Of a DNA stretch of 64,000 bases, positions 42,515 through 51,717 are shown one piece after another. Both the position numbers and the translations under genes were made by a program. The notes beneath the pieces are model-generated. The model was given only the letters and a program-made list of their open reading frames with translations. It was not told where the DNA came from and did no database searches. Location of the stretch: NCBI GenBank assembly GCA_001787535.1, contig MFXP01000002.1, positions 1-64,000 on the forward strand, read 5' to 3'. Numbering within the stretch: position 1 is the stretch's first letter; each line of letters starts with the position of its first letter. Origin of the DNA: Candidatus Peribacteria bacterium RIFCSPHIGHO2_01_FULL_51_35. Lineage in GTDB: Bacteria; Patescibacteriota; Gracilibacteria; Peribacterales; Peribacteraceae.

Positions 42515-43789
42515 TTAAGTCCTCAAGATTTTTCTTGTCCTCTCCAGCCGTCCCCGCACCTCCGCCTCAAATCCCCTCTCCGTCGGTTCGTAGAAATTTT
42601 GAGGCTTCATTCCGATGGGAAAATAATCCGCTTTCACCACGCCGTCTTTGTGATCGTGCGGGTATTGATACCCGACGTGGTAGCCCTGTTCCTTCATGCC
42701 TTTCACCGGCGCATTGCGTACGTGATACGGCACCTCGAGCGTTGACGCTTTGTTGATGGCTTGCTTTGCACCGCTCATTGCGACAGTCACGGCATTGCTC
42801 TTTGGTGCTTGCGACACATACACGCACGCATGTGCCAGAAAAAATTCTCCTTCCGGAAGCCCTACGAGTTCAAACGCTTGCCACGCGGCAATGACAATTT
42901 GCAATGCGCGCGGATCTGCCATGCCGATATCTTCGGATGCAAAGATCGCCATGCGGCGGAAGATGAAGCGCGGATCTTCTCCGCTCTCGATCATTTTGAA
43001 GAGCCAAATAAGTGCGGCATCGGGATCGCTCCCGCGCATGGTTTTAATGAAGGCAGAGATCGTGTCGTAGTGATCCTCGCCTTTTTGGTCATACCGCTTG
43101 CTTCGTTCTTTGAGCAGCGCTTGTGCATGTTCGACGGAGATCTTTTTACCGACGGTCATGACGGCCATTTCGAGCAAATTCAAAGCGATGCGCGCATCAC
43201 CGTTCGCACGCGTTGCGATGTGCGTGATGGCTTCATCGCTGATCTGCACCGTGCCTTTGAACCCTTCTTCATGAACCAGTGCGCGTTTGATGATCGCCTC
43301 GAGCTCTGAAACTTGGAGCGGCTTCAGCAAATATACTTGTGAGCGGGACACGAGTGCTTGGTTCACATCAAAGTACGGATTCTGTGTTGTCGCACCTATC
43401 AAGATCACGACCCCGCTCTCGACGAACGGAAGCATGGCATCCTGTTGCGATCGATTGAACCGATGAATTTCATCGATGAACAGAATCGTTCTCTGTTTCA
43501 GATTCTGATGCAAACTCTGCGCTTCCTCGCATACAGCCCGGAGTTCTTTCACACCACTGATGACTGCATTCAGCTGCACAAAGGCTGCATTCGTGGCTTC
43601 TGCAATGATCGTCGCGAGCGTGGTCTTCCCTGTGCCAGGAGGCCCTGCAAGAATCACCGAGGAAAGTTTGTCTTCTTCTATGGCTTTGCGTAGCGGCGTG
43701 CCTTTGCCAACAATTTCTTGCTGTCCCACGAAATCATCCAACGCTTTTGGGCGAAGCCTGTAAGCCAGCGGAGCTTGGGTTGCTTGCAT
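42515..43789 (-). CDS. rarA: Replication-associated recombination protein A (AAA+ ATPase)
   Basis: A 424-residue RarA/MgsA/WRNIP1-family clamp-loader-like ATPase acting at stalled forks. N-terminal PLAYRLRPKALDDFVGQQEI, Walker A AGPPGTGKTTLA, Walker B ILFIDEIHRFNRSQQDA, sensor GATTQNPYFDVN, and the C-terminal family region (SDPDAALIWLFKMIESGEDP; HVGYQYPHD). The start at 43789 follows TATTAT (43798-43803) by 8 nt. Confidence 0.95.
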   Translation of the reverse strand: MQATQAPLAYRLRPKALDDFVGQQEIVGKGTPLRKAIEEDKLSSVILAGPPGTGKTTLATIIAEATNAAFVQLNAVISGVKELRAVCEEAQSLHQNLKQRTILFIDEIHRFNRSQQDAMLPFVESGVVILIGATTQNPYFDVNQALVSRSQVYLLKPLQVSELEAIIKRALVHEEGFKGTVQISDEAITHIATRANGDARIALNLLEMAVMTVGKKISVEHAQALLKERSKRYDQKGEDHYDTISAFIKTMRGSDPDAALIWLFKMIESGEDPRFIFRRMAIFASEDIGMADPRALQIVIAAWQAFELVGLPEGEFFLAHACVYVSQAPKSNAVTVAMSGAKQAINKASTLEVPYHVRNAPVKGMKEQGYHVGYQYPHDHKDGVVKADYFPIGMKPQNFYEPTERGFEAEVRGRLERTRKILRT

Positions 43790-43948
43790 CAGTATTGATA
43801 ATACCAGAGCAGGTCTTCGACCTGCGATGAAAAGGCAAGCAAACAACGGATTTCTTCGTCTTGCGTTAATCGCGCGTCGAAGACGCGCTCTTCGCTTGCA
43901 AAATGAATCCATCTGAACGAAAATAGTCCTATTCTTTCTTCCCTTTTT

Positions 43949-44086
43949 ATGAACAAAGTCTGCGGAACCTGCGGCAAGGAAATAGAGATCTGCCCCGAGT
44001 GTGGCGGCAAGATCTGTGTGCCGGATTGTCCGGATAGAGTGGATGACGGCTGCACCTGTGATGTGGGAGAAGACAGCGACGAATAA
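43949..44086 (+). CDS. 45-aa zinc-ribbon-like protein
   Basis: A small acidic protein with eight cysteines as CGTC, CPEC, C-x3-C and C-x-C (residues 5, 8, 15, 18, 23, 27, 35, 37), ending DVGEDSDE. It could bind one or two zinc ions, as in rubredoxin-like or zinc-ribbon peptides. The leader is CT-rich without a Shine-Dalgarno site. It lies between divergent rarA and convergent pdxT. Confidence 0.6.
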   Translation: MNKVCGTCGKEIEICPECGGKICVPDCPDRVDDGCTCDVGEDSDE

Positions 44087-44140
44087 TTTCCTCGCAGCGG
44101 AAGATCGTGGTTCGATGCGCTCACCATAAACTATCTTCCG

Positions 44141-44704
44141 CTACATTTTGAGGAAATATTCGTGCAATCGTGTTTCCCCACGAACCTCCGGGTGGCACGT
44201 TGCAATGAGGATATTTTTTTGTCGAGCAACGACCGGATGCCCTTTATGTGTGGCGAGCACGTTTGTTCTCCGTCCCGCTCGCGTGATGATGGGAGCACGT
44301 ATGAAAGCGACATCCACTGATTTTGCGAGGTCTTTGACATCGATGCTTGCTTCAAAGCTTTGCAGTTGCGATCCGTACGCATTGCGATCCACCGTGATGT
44401 CGATCAATCCCAAAGACTTCGGGGCGTTCCTTCCCGTAATCTTCCTCGCGAGAATAATTGCGCCAGCACATGTTCCAAAGATCGAGAGTGTTTTTCTTCG
44501 AACTCTTTTGATGATCGCACGATCTAGTTTTGTCTCACGTAAAAATTTTGCTATGACCGTGCTTTCCCCGCCCGGAATGATCAGTTTTTGTACACCTGCA
44601 AGATCATCCACAGTGCGCACTTCTATGGAAGTGATGCCAAGGCTCCCTAGCACTGCTTTGTGCTCAGAAAAATCGCCGTGGAATGCTAAAATCCCTACTT
44701 TCAT
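44141..44704 (-). CDS. pdxT: Pyridoxal 5'-phosphate synthase glutaminase subunit
   Basis: A 187-residue class I glutamine amidotransferase that feeds ammonia to PdxS. Oxyanion motif IIPGGESTVI, nucleophile Cys in FGTCAGAIIL, and His/Glu in CHPEVRGETRLHEYFL. A perfect TATAAT (44711-44716) ends 6 nt before the ATG. pdxS lies upstream on the same strand, but a hairpin and the separate promoter suggest independent transcription. Confidence 0.95.
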   Translation of the reverse strand: MKVGILAFHGDFSEHKAVLGSLGITSIEVRTVDDLAGVQKLIIPGGESTVIAKFLRETKLDRAIIKRVRRKTLSIFGTCAGAIILARKITGRNAPKSLGLIDITVDRNAYGSQLQSFEASIDVKDLAKSVDVAFIRAPIITRAGRRTNVLATHKGHPVVARQKNILIATCHPEVRGETRLHEYFLKM

Positions 44705-44710
44705 AACAGT

Positions 44711-44716
44711 ATTATA
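44711..44716 (-). promoter_or_regulatory. -10 box of pdxT
   Basis: TATAAT, 6 nt before the pdxT ATG; it follows the word-built hairpin that ends pdxS. Confidence 0.6.
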
Positions 44717-44735
44717 ACTACTATAGACATTTATA

Positions 44736-44804
44736 AAAGTGCCAAGGGCGAAGTGCCATGTGCCAAGTATTTCCTTGGCACTTCGAACCTGGCACTTGGC
44801 ACTT
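44736..44804. repeat. Stop-abutting hairpin made of AAGTGCCA words
   Basis: Left arm AAAGTGCCAAGG...GTGCCAAG, right arm CTTGGCACTTCG...TGGCACTTT; both are strings of AAGTGCCA-like words. It begins 2 bp beyond the pdxS stop and ends 20 bp before the pdxT -10. Likely terminator or 3'-end protector of pdxS. Confidence 0.8.
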
Positions 44805-44806
44805 TG

Positions 44807-45700
44807 CTAGAGTCCTCTTTCCTGCATCCTGGCAGGTAATGTCGATATTTCCAGCCCCGGCATTGCCAGTCCCAGACCTGTGCTGACTTTGGCAAGGACA
44901 TTCGCATCTTTGTAGTGCACGGTCGCCTGAACTATCGCATGCGCAAATTTTGCAGGATCTTTTGATTTGAATATTCCTGAGCCCACGAAGACGCCTTCTG
45001 CGCCCAATTGCATCAAAAGCGCTGCATCCGCAGGCGTTGCGATTCCTCCGGCGACAAATGTCACGACGGGGAGTCGCTGCAAGTCTTTCACTTTCTTCAC
45101 AAGATCGAGCGATGCTCTTTCTTTCTTCGCATAGGCAGCCAATTGCGTCGCGGACATTTTTTTGAGCGCTGCGATCTCTCGATTGATCAACTTCAAATGC
45201 CGGACAGCTTCGACAACATTGCCTGTGCCCGCTTCGCCTTTCGTGCGGATCATCGCGGCACCTTCATCAATTCTTCTTAGAGCTTCACCAAGATTCGTCG
45301 CGCCGCAGACAAACGGAATCTTAAAATCTTTTTTAGCGACATGATCAAACGGATCCGCAGGCGTCAGCACTTCGGACTCATCGATAAAATCAATATTGAG
45401 TGACTCCAAAATTCTTGCTTCCGCCGTGTGGCCGATACGCACTTTTGCCATCACGGGAATAGAGACTGCTTTTTGAATCTCTTTGATCAGCTTAGGATCA
45501 CTCATGCGTGCCACTCCCCCTTGGGCGCGAATGTCGCTGGGAACGCGCTCTAGGGCCATAACAGCGCATGCTCCTGCCTTCTCTGCGATCCTCGCTTGCT
45601 TGGCTGTGACCACATCCATAATGACACCGCCTTTGAGCATCTTTGCCAGGTCTTCGCCGAGGATGTTTCGCCCTTTTTTCACGAGACGGAATTGTAGCAT
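44807..45700 (-). CDS. pdxS: Pyridoxal 5'-phosphate synthase lyase subunit
   Basis: A 297-residue (beta/alpha)8 enzyme of the DXP-independent vitamin B6 route, using ribose 5-phosphate, glyceraldehyde 3-phosphate and ammonia. N-terminal [17 protein letters not shown], catalytic Lys region [37 protein letters not shown] and [19 protein letters not shown] are intact. The start at 45700 follows a TATATT box by 13 nt. Confidence 0.96.
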   Translation of the reverse strand: MLQFRLVKKGRNILGEDLAKMLKGGVIMDVVTAKQARIAEKAGACAVMALERVPSDIRAQGGVARMSDPKLIKEIQKAVSIPVMAKVRIGHTAEARILESLNIDFIDESEVLTPADPFDHVAKKDFKIPFVCGATNLGEALRRIDEGAAMIRTKGEAGTGNVVEAVRHLKLINREIAALKKMSATQLAAYAKKERASLDLVKKVKDLQRLPVVTFVAGGIATPADAALLMQLGAEGVFVGSGIFKSKDPAKFAHAIVQATVHYKDANVLAKVSTGLGLAMPGLEISTLPARMQERGL

Positions 45701-45739
45701 AGAAAAACCGATCAATATATCCCCCGGGTGCTTTTGCGA

Positions 45740-47311
45740 TCAAGCCCTTACGACCGTTTCCATGATTTTTTGCTGCAAGCCTGTCGCCTTTCCAATTTGA
45801 TCGGGCAGCAGGCAGGAAAGGACGGGGTCGCGTTCTTCTGCTGAATAGAGAACCGTGTACATCTCGGGCAACATCGGTTGCATCATTTCTTCCAGCGTAA
45901 CAGTCTTGCTCAGCGCCAAAAAATGCTCGTAGGACGTATCGCATTCTTCCTCCAGAATCATGTCTATGCCGGTGGCCGGCACGATATCGTCTTCCCGTGT
46001 TTTGGTATACGCCAAGACGAGTCCATCGCCGCCCAATTCCTTCGTTTGAACGGGGGCGAGAGCTTCCGCCTCTTTGGTTTCGCCAAGATCCGTAAGCAAC
46101 TGACCCCACGCATCCTTAATCACCGTGAGGTCATGCACTTGGCAAAAACCACCCAGGCACTTCATGCCGTAATAGAGGGAAATCATAAGATAGCAGAGTG
46201 CCATGCTCGGATACATCTTGCGGTTTCGCAATGCATCGCTTATTGCTTCCGGCGTCAGCTCGAAGCGCAACACCCCGTCTTCGGATTGCAACGCAGCATC
46301 GTGTAACATCAAACGGACACGGTGTCCCTGAGCATCTATGCCCCAGAATAAAACGCTTCCGGATTTATTCTCGAGCGAAAATGCGCCATGAAGATTATTG
46401 AAATATTTCAAAAAGAGCGTCCGTGCTGCCGGGTCGAACATCATCCTATAAATGAGGGTATTCTTTGTTAAATGATGCCGGAGCAGCAACCGGCGCACCA
46501 CCGATTCGATATCAACGTAAATCAGGTTTGGCACGTCCTGTGCATTCCGAAAGAGCGTCGGCCAGAGCATGTAATTGATTTTCGTGAATTGCTGGTTGGC
46601 ATCGTCCGCTTGCAGGACATTCTCCGCTCCAAAGTGCGTTTGTAGAATGGCGTGAACTTTGTACGCTCGCTTGGCAGTCACCTGATTGGTCTGTACTTTT
46701 TTGTCCAATTCCGCATGCGCGCGATCCAGATCTTCGCTGGTAAAAGGGCGAGTGGCATACACCACGGACATTTTTTCTCTGTCCAAGAAGATGGGCAATT
46801 TTATCAGATTCCGGGAGCCATTCATGCCTCCGTGGAACAGCAGACCGCGCGCGAAAGTGGATGCATTGTTTAAGGAAGTACTCGAAAAGGAAAAGACGAC
46901 GAGGTTTTGCAAAGTTTCGTCGCGAGCTTCTTTGTACGGCAAAGCCGAGATGATGTTCGCATTGAGGAAGAACGGATGCTGGATGGGGCCGTGATGGTCC
47001 GTGGTGGAAACAAGAGGCCGCTTTTCCAGTTGTCGTGCTACGGAATCCGCTACGTTTTCATCCAAGCGCTCCGCAACCAGTTCGCGCACTATGGAAATAA
47101 GTTCGGGTTTGCGTTCATCGAGCCCCGGGCTTGGGTTCACATCCAAGAAATCACGTGAGTATGTGAAAAGGTTCTTGCCGCCGTGTTTCTCCATAATACT
47201 GCCGAGCACTGGTCTCCTCCGCCAGATGGCGGTTTTGAGAGCTTCTAACGTGCCACGCACCGTCCACTCGGTTCCATCTGCTCTGCGGATGCTTGCATCC
47301 GAAAATACCAT
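45740..47311 (-). CDS. Unrecognised 523-aa soluble protein
   Basis: Not recognised. No signal peptide or membrane helix. Notable pieces: LVSTTDHHGPIQHPFFLNAN with a His pair, FSFSSTSLNNASTFARGLL, YVDIESVVRRLLLRHHLTK, and SMALCYLMISLYYGMKCLGGFCQ. The His/Asp cluster near residue 100 and ordered alpha/beta pattern suggest an enzyme, but no family could be named. A TATAAT stands 12 nt before the ATG. It is upstream of pdxS on the same strand with a 39-bp gap. Confidence 0.7.
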   Translation of the reverse strand: MVFSDASIRRADGTEWTVRGTLEALKTAIWRRRPVLGSIMEKHGGKNLFTYSRDFLDVNPSPGLDERKPELISIVRELVAERLDENVADSVARQLEKRPLVSTTDHHGPIQHPFFLNANIISALPYKEARDETLQNLVVFSFSSTSLNNASTFARGLLFHGGMNGSRNLIKLPIFLDREKMSVVYATRPFTSEDLDRAHAELDKKVQTNQVTAKRAYKVHAILQTHFGAENVLQADDANQQFTKINYMLWPTLFRNAQDVPNLIYVDIESVVRRLLLRHHLTKNTLIYRMMFDPAARTLFLKYFNNLHGAFSLENKSGSVLFWGIDAQGHRVRLMLHDAALQSEDGVLRFELTPEAISDALRNRKMYPSMALCYLMISLYYGMKCLGGFCQVHDLTVIKDAWGQLLTDLGETKEAEALAPVQTKELGGDGLVLAYTKTREDDIVPATGIDMILEEECDTSYEHFLALSKTVTLEEMMQPMLPEMYTVLYSAEERDPVLSCLLPDQIGKATGLQQKIMETVVRA

Positions 47312-47400
47312 AATTGATAGAGCATTATAGAAACGAAGCCTCGGAAAGCAAGGGTGTAAAACGAGAGAATCTCTGTAACTATTTACGCCGTCACAGGGGC

Positions 47401-48597
47401 TTACTCTGCAGTTCTGACCACATACAGTACACCTGCCTTGTCATCCGAAATCAGCATTTCTCCTTTTGCCGTAAATCCGACCCCAACCGGCCGTCCCCAA
47501 CTGCTTCCATCGGGCAGAAGCCATCCTGTGATGAAATCTTGCGGCTTGGGATCACGTTCCGATGTATCAAACCAAATGATTTTGTAACCCGTCGGCACAC
47601 TGCGATTCCATGAGCCATGCAGTGCGACAAATAATCCATTGCGATACATGCGAGGGAGATTGCTGCTTCCGGGAGCAAATGTGAGTCCGAGCGGTGCTGA
47701 GTGCGCTTGCATGACGTACGTCGGATCCTCTGTTTCATTCTCGCAGAACTCCGCACGCCCAGGATACTCCGGTCCCGCGATGCCATTGCCATGGCAGTAC
47801 GGCCACCCATAATGTTTGCCTTCTTCCACGACATCGATTTCTTCCGGCGGGACACCATCCCCTATCAAGTCGCGCCCATTGTCCGTCGCCCAAAGCTGAT
47901 CATCTTCAAAGACAAAACCGACGGCATTCCGTAATCCTTTTGCGATGACCTGTTCGCCTGTTCCATGCAGGTTATAGCGAAGGATTGCGGCGCGTTTTTC
48001 GTTTGATTCCTCGCAGAGGTTGCAGCTGCTGCCGACGGAAACATAGAGTTTGCCATCATGAATCTGTACGGTGCGCGTTACATGACCGCCGCCCGAAGGG
48101 AGTCCGCGCACGAGGATTTCCTTCTCCAGATACGTGCCATCCACATGCACATTTCGATACACGACGACTTGATGTTCTTCTCCCACGTAAAGATCCCCTT
48201 CATACCAATCGATTCCATGCGGACTGCGCAGGCCTTCATCCAAATAATTTTTACGATCGGAAACACCATCGCCGTCTTCATCTTTCAGCACAAAAATATT
48301 TCCGGTGATGTCCGTGACGTACACCGTTCCGTCATCCGCAACATCGAAAAAACGCGGCTTTCCGAGACCCGTGGCAAACAGTTTTATTTCCAATCCTTCT
48401 GGAAGAGTGATCGATCGTCCATCCATCACTTCTTGTTTCACAAAACCACCGGTATCTGATGCGGATGCGGTCGAAGAAGATTCAGTCTCTTGTTCGTTCG
48501 TAGGAATTTCAATATCTGAAGTGCAGCCAAGAATGCTCATTGTGCCCACTAAAAGCAGTGCCAAAGGCAAAAGCGACATGTTTCGGATGGTCAACAT
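47401..48597 (-). CDS. Sorbosone-dehydrogenase-like beta-propeller lipoprotein
   Basis: A 398-residue lipoprotein of the PQQ-type glucose/sorbosone dehydrogenase fold. Lipobox SILGC (Cys about residue 25), a Ser/Thr linker, then propeller blades: GLGKPRFFDVADDGTVYVTD, a calcium-type loop DEDGDGVSDR, SPHGIDWYEGDLYVGEEH, GLRNAVGFVFEDDQLWATDNGRD and VALHGSWNRS. It would act outside the membrane; whether it binds PQQ is not certain. TATACT (48606-48611) ends 8 nt before the ATG. Confidence 0.85.
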   Translation of the reverse strand: MLTIRNMSLLPLALLLVGTMSILGCTSDIEIPTNEQETESSSTASASDTGGFVKQEVMDGRSITLPEGLEIKLFATGLGKPRFFDVADDGTVYVTDITGNIFVLKDEDGDGVSDRKNYLDEGLRSPHGIDWYEGDLYVGEEHQVVVYRNVHVDGTYLEKEILVRGLPSGGGHVTRTVQIHDGKLYVSVGSSCNLCEESNEKRAAILRYNLHGTGEQVIAKGLRNAVGFVFEDDQLWATDNGRDLIGDGVPPEEIDVVEEGKHYGWPYCHGNGIAGPEYPGRAEFCENETEDPTYVMQAHSAPLGLTFAPGSSNLPRMYRNGLFVALHGSWNRSVPTGYKIIWFDTSERDPKPQDFITGWLLPDGSSWGRPVGVGFTAKGEMLISDDKAGVLYVVRTAE

Positions 48598-48628
48598 AGA
48601 CGCACAGTATAAAGGATGCGCACAGGAT

Positions 48629-49339
48629 TTACATCCGGATACTCAACGGATTGAACGACGTGTGCGTATCGTAGTGGTCTTCTTGTTCGGATTTCTTCAA
48701 GAAGGACACGATGCCGTAGGTGACAGGCGTGAAGAGCACTTCTATCGCAACTTTGAAAATGTAATTGGAGACAATCAGACTTACCGCGATTTCCCATGGG
48801 AACACTCCGAAGGCACATGCAATCGTGATGAATGCGACTGTGTCCAAACCCTGACCAATCAGCGTGGATCCGATGGTACGTATCCAAAGCTGCTTTCCTT
48901 TTTGAATCACTTTCATCTTTGCCAAGACAACGGAGTTCGCAAACTCGCCGACAAAATATGCAGAGAGACTCGCGATGATGATGCCGCCGGAGCTTATTCC
49001 GCCCAAGATGGCGGCAAATGCATCATCCCCTGCGTAGTCCAGCCACATGGCTTCGCCCGGCATCCATCCGACGATGCCTAGTGTGATGCTCATCAGAAGC
49101 GATGCAGCAAAGCCGACCCAAATCACTCTGCGTGCTCGCGCGAATCCGTACACTTCTGTGAGCACATCCGCGAAGATGTAACTTAAAGGAAAAAGCAATG
49201 TTCCGGCATCAAATGCCAGTGGCAGTACCCAGATTGATACTCCCCAATCCACAATTTTTGCAGAGGAAGCGATATTGCTGATGAGCAGGACGGCGACGAA
49301 TGCGCCGAGCAGAACATCGTAGTAGCGGTAGGTTTTCAT
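48629..49339 (-). CDS. YhhQ-family queuosine-precursor/VUT transporter
   Basis: A 236-residue membrane protein of the YhhQ (VUT) family with six hydrophobic segments. Characteristic: FPLSYIFADVLTEVYGFARARRVIW near the start (landmarks SYIFADVLTEVYG and RARRVIW) and STLIGQGLDTVAFI. YhhQ proteins import queuosine precursors for tRNA modification. It follows tRNA-Pro on the same strand by 19 bp, so it may be expressed from the tRNA transcript after processing. Confidence 0.88.
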   Translation of the reverse strand: MKTYRYYDVLLGAFVAVLLISNIASSAKIVDWGVSIWVLPLAFDAGTLLFPLSYIFADVLTEVYGFARARRVIWVGFAASLLMSITLGIVGWMPGEAMWLDYAGDDAFAAILGGISSGGIIIASLSAYFVGEFANSVVLAKMKVIQKGKQLWIRTIGSTLIGQGLDTVAFITIACAFGVFPWEIAVSLIVSNYIFKVAIEVLFTPVTYGIVSFLKKSEQEDHYDTHTSFNPLSIRM

Positions 49340-49358
49340 TCGATAAAGTGGGTAAATC

Positions 49359-49435
49359 TGGTCGGGGCGGCGGGACTTGAACTCGCGGCCTCCTGGTCCC
49401 AAACCAGGCGCTCTAGCCAACTGAGCTACGCCCCG
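49359..49435 (-). tRNA. tRNA-Pro (TGG)
   Basis: A 77-nt cloverleaf with acceptor CGGGGCG/CGCCCCG, a D-arm (GTAGCTCAGTTGGCTAGAGC), anticodon stem CCTGG/CCAGG with loop TTTGGGA giving anticodon TGG, T-loop TTCAAGT, and an encoded CCA. One mismatch in the T stem. Confidence 0.92.
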
Positions 49436-49489
49436 ATGATGTATTCGAAGTATAAACGACATTTTTGCTGATTGGTATAAGATTCATTC

Positions 49490-51625
49490 ATGCGCTGCAC
49501 CGTCCTTACAGTTTCGCGCTCGCAGGGAATAGGATCGGGTTTAACGTACGACCCCGGGAACCTTTCTGTGAAGCCCGGAAGTTTTGTGCAAGTTCCGCTT
49601 CGCAATAAAATTGTGGATGGCATCGTGTTGGATGTTTTGCAGGATCATGAGAAAGAAGAATACGATGTAAAGTCCATCAAAGAAATTTTTGGAGAGAGCC
49701 CCCTGCTGACAGAATCGCAGATCAAAACTGTTCGTTGGATGGCGGACTATTACTGCTGCACGGTTCGCGCAGCGTTGTCTGTCTGGCTCCCCTCCCCTCC
49801 TTGGGCAGCCCTGCTTCCGAAAGTTGTGACGCTGTGGAAACTCTCGAATACAAAAAGCATCGATCAGATAAAAGGTAAGAAACAGATAGCCGTGCTCGAA
49901 TTTTTGGAAAGCTCGGATGCAGTGACTGCAGCGACTATTCAAGAAGAAACAGGAGCCACGCTCACGACTCTCAAAACTCTGGAGGAACGCGGATTTGTGA
50001 GCCAAATAAAAAAGCGAGAAGAAGTGGACCAAACACTGCCATCCATAAAGATCACGGAGCCAACGCTCACAGAGTTGCAGCAGAATGCGTACGACAGTAT
50101 TCGCTCTCAGCAGCTGCCATCACTTCTCTTTGGTATCACCGGAAGTGGAAAAACAGAAGTCTACGCAAAGTTGATTGCCGATACTATTCGCGAGGGAAAG
50201 CAGGCAATTCTTCTGGTTCCGGAAATTCTGCTCACAGAAAACTGCATCGATCGCTTTCGCAGGTTACTCAATGCCGAACGCATTGCAGTCGTGCATAGCA
50301 AACTCACTCCGACAGAGCGAAGAGAAATTTGGAAGAACATTCATCGTGGAGCAATTTCACTCGTCATTGGTTCACGCAGTGCACTGTTCGCGTCGCTTCA
50401 ACACCTTGGTCTTGTGATCTTGGATGAAGAGCATGAGTGGACATACAAGAACGAGCAAACACCGCGGTATCACGCACGGGAAACGGCAGAGGCACTGTGC
50501 AGGTTTTCCAAAGCACGCCTTGTTCTTGGCTCTGCAACGCCATCGTTAGAGTCCTGGTCTCGTGCAAAAGCAGGACTCTATCATCTGGCCAGACTTCCCG
50601 AGCGCTACAAAAATCAGCCGCTTCCGAGTGTTCGGATTATCGATCTTGCAGATGTGAGTTTCGGACAGCTCTATCCTTTTTCTCCTCCACTCATTAAAGC
50701 AATGGAGGAACGGCTCGAACGAAAAGAGCAATCAGTTTTATTTTTAAATCGGCGTGGCATTGCGACAGCGCTCCTCTGCCTCAACTGCAGACGCAGAGTT
50801 GTGTCTCCTGAATCGCAATTGCCTTTCACGGTCCATGAGCGCCGCGATGGATCACAAATTCTTGTCGATCACAGCACAGGGCTCACTGCACAGGCTCCGA
50901 GCATGTGTCCGCACTGCAAATCGCCAAATTTAAGAGCAGTGGGAGCAGGCACGCAGCGCATCGAACACATTGTCGCGAAGCTCTTTCCCAAAGCCAGAAT
51001 CCTCCGTGCAGACAGTGACACACTCACAAAGCCGGAAGAGATGCGCGAACTTCTGGATACCATGAAACGCGGTGATGCCGATATTTTGCTCGGCACACAA
51101 TCGGTCGTGAAAGGACTGGATCTCCCGAATGTCACACTCGCAGCAGTGGTGCTGGCAGATGTTGGTCTTTCCCTCCCTCACTTCCGCGCCGGTGAGCGAG
51201 TATTCCAGTTGCTCACACAACTTGTTGGCAGAAGCGGACGATCCAAACCCGGTGAAGTGATTATTCAAACGTTTCGGCCCGAAGCCGAAGAAATACTCCG
51301 TGCTTCCCGTCACGAAGTGGAACCATATTTGGAACAAGAACTGCGACTCCGCCTGCATACGGGTTACCCGCCCGCTGTTTCCATGATTCGCTACATCGTG
51401 CGAGGGAATCAGCCGAAACACGATGCGGAAGCACTCGCTGCATCTATTTTGCTAAAAGCCAAAGACCAAAATCAGAGCCACGTGAAGGTCAGCTTCGGTC
51501 CCACGCTCATGAGTGGAGGCAAAGAATGGCATGTCCTTGTTCGCGGCTTACGTAAGGGCTTCCTGGATATTCCTCTTGAAGGAAAACAGATAGTGACAGA
51601 CGTCGATCCGCTCGATTGCATATAA
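49490..51625 (+). CDS. priA: Primosomal protein N' (PriA helicase)
   Basis: A 711-residue replication-restart helicase. N-terminal 3'-end-binding domain (KPGSFVQVPLRNKIVDGIV), Walker A FGITGSGKTEVY, DEEHE box ILDEEHEWTYKNEQTPRYHARE, RLVLGSATPSLE and motif VI QLVGRSGRSKPGEV. The zinc region is reduced: only CLNC and CPHC remain, whereas PriA usually has eight cysteines for two zinc ions; the middle four are missing. The start follows an extended -10 (TGGTATAAG) by 8 nt. Confidence 0.94.
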   Translation: MRCTVLTVSRSQGIGSGLTYDPGNLSVKPGSFVQVPLRNKIVDGIVLDVLQDHEKEEYDVKSIKEIFGESPLLTESQIKTVRWMADYYCCTVRAALSVWLPSPPWAALLPKVVTLWKLSNTKSIDQIKGKKQIAVLEFLESSDAVTAATIQEETGATLTTLKTLEERGFVSQIKKREEVDQTLPSIKITEPTLTELQQNAYDSIRSQQLPSLLFGITGSGKTEVYAKLIADTIREGKQAILLVPEILLTENCIDRFRRLLNAERIAVVHSKLTPTERREIWKNIHRGAISLVIGSRSALFASLQHLGLVILDEEHEWTYKNEQTPRYHARETAEALCRFSKARLVLGSATPSLESWSRAKAGLYHLARLPERYKNQPLPSVRIIDLADVSFGQLYPFSPPLIKAMEERLERKEQSVLFLNRRGIATALLCLNCRRRVVSPESQLPFTVHERRDGSQILVDHSTGLTAQAPSMCPHCKSPNLRAVGAGTQRIEHIVAKLFPKARILRADSDTLTKPEEMRELLDTMKRGDADILLGTQSVVKGLDLPNVTLAAVVLADVGLSLPHFRAGERVFQLLTQLVGRSGRSKPGEVIIQTFRPEAEEILRASRHEVEPYLEQELRLRLHTGYPPAVSMIRYIVRGNQPKHDAEALAASILLKAKDQNQSHVKVSFGPTLMSGGKEWHVLVRGLRKGFLDIPLEGKQIVTDVDPLDCI

Positions 51626-51717
51626 ACAAGCATTCGGTTTTCTTCATCTGTAAAGCACAGTCGGGTTTTTTGAAGAAAATCAGCGGTATCATGCTAAATA
51701 ATTCCTCCCCTCCCCTC

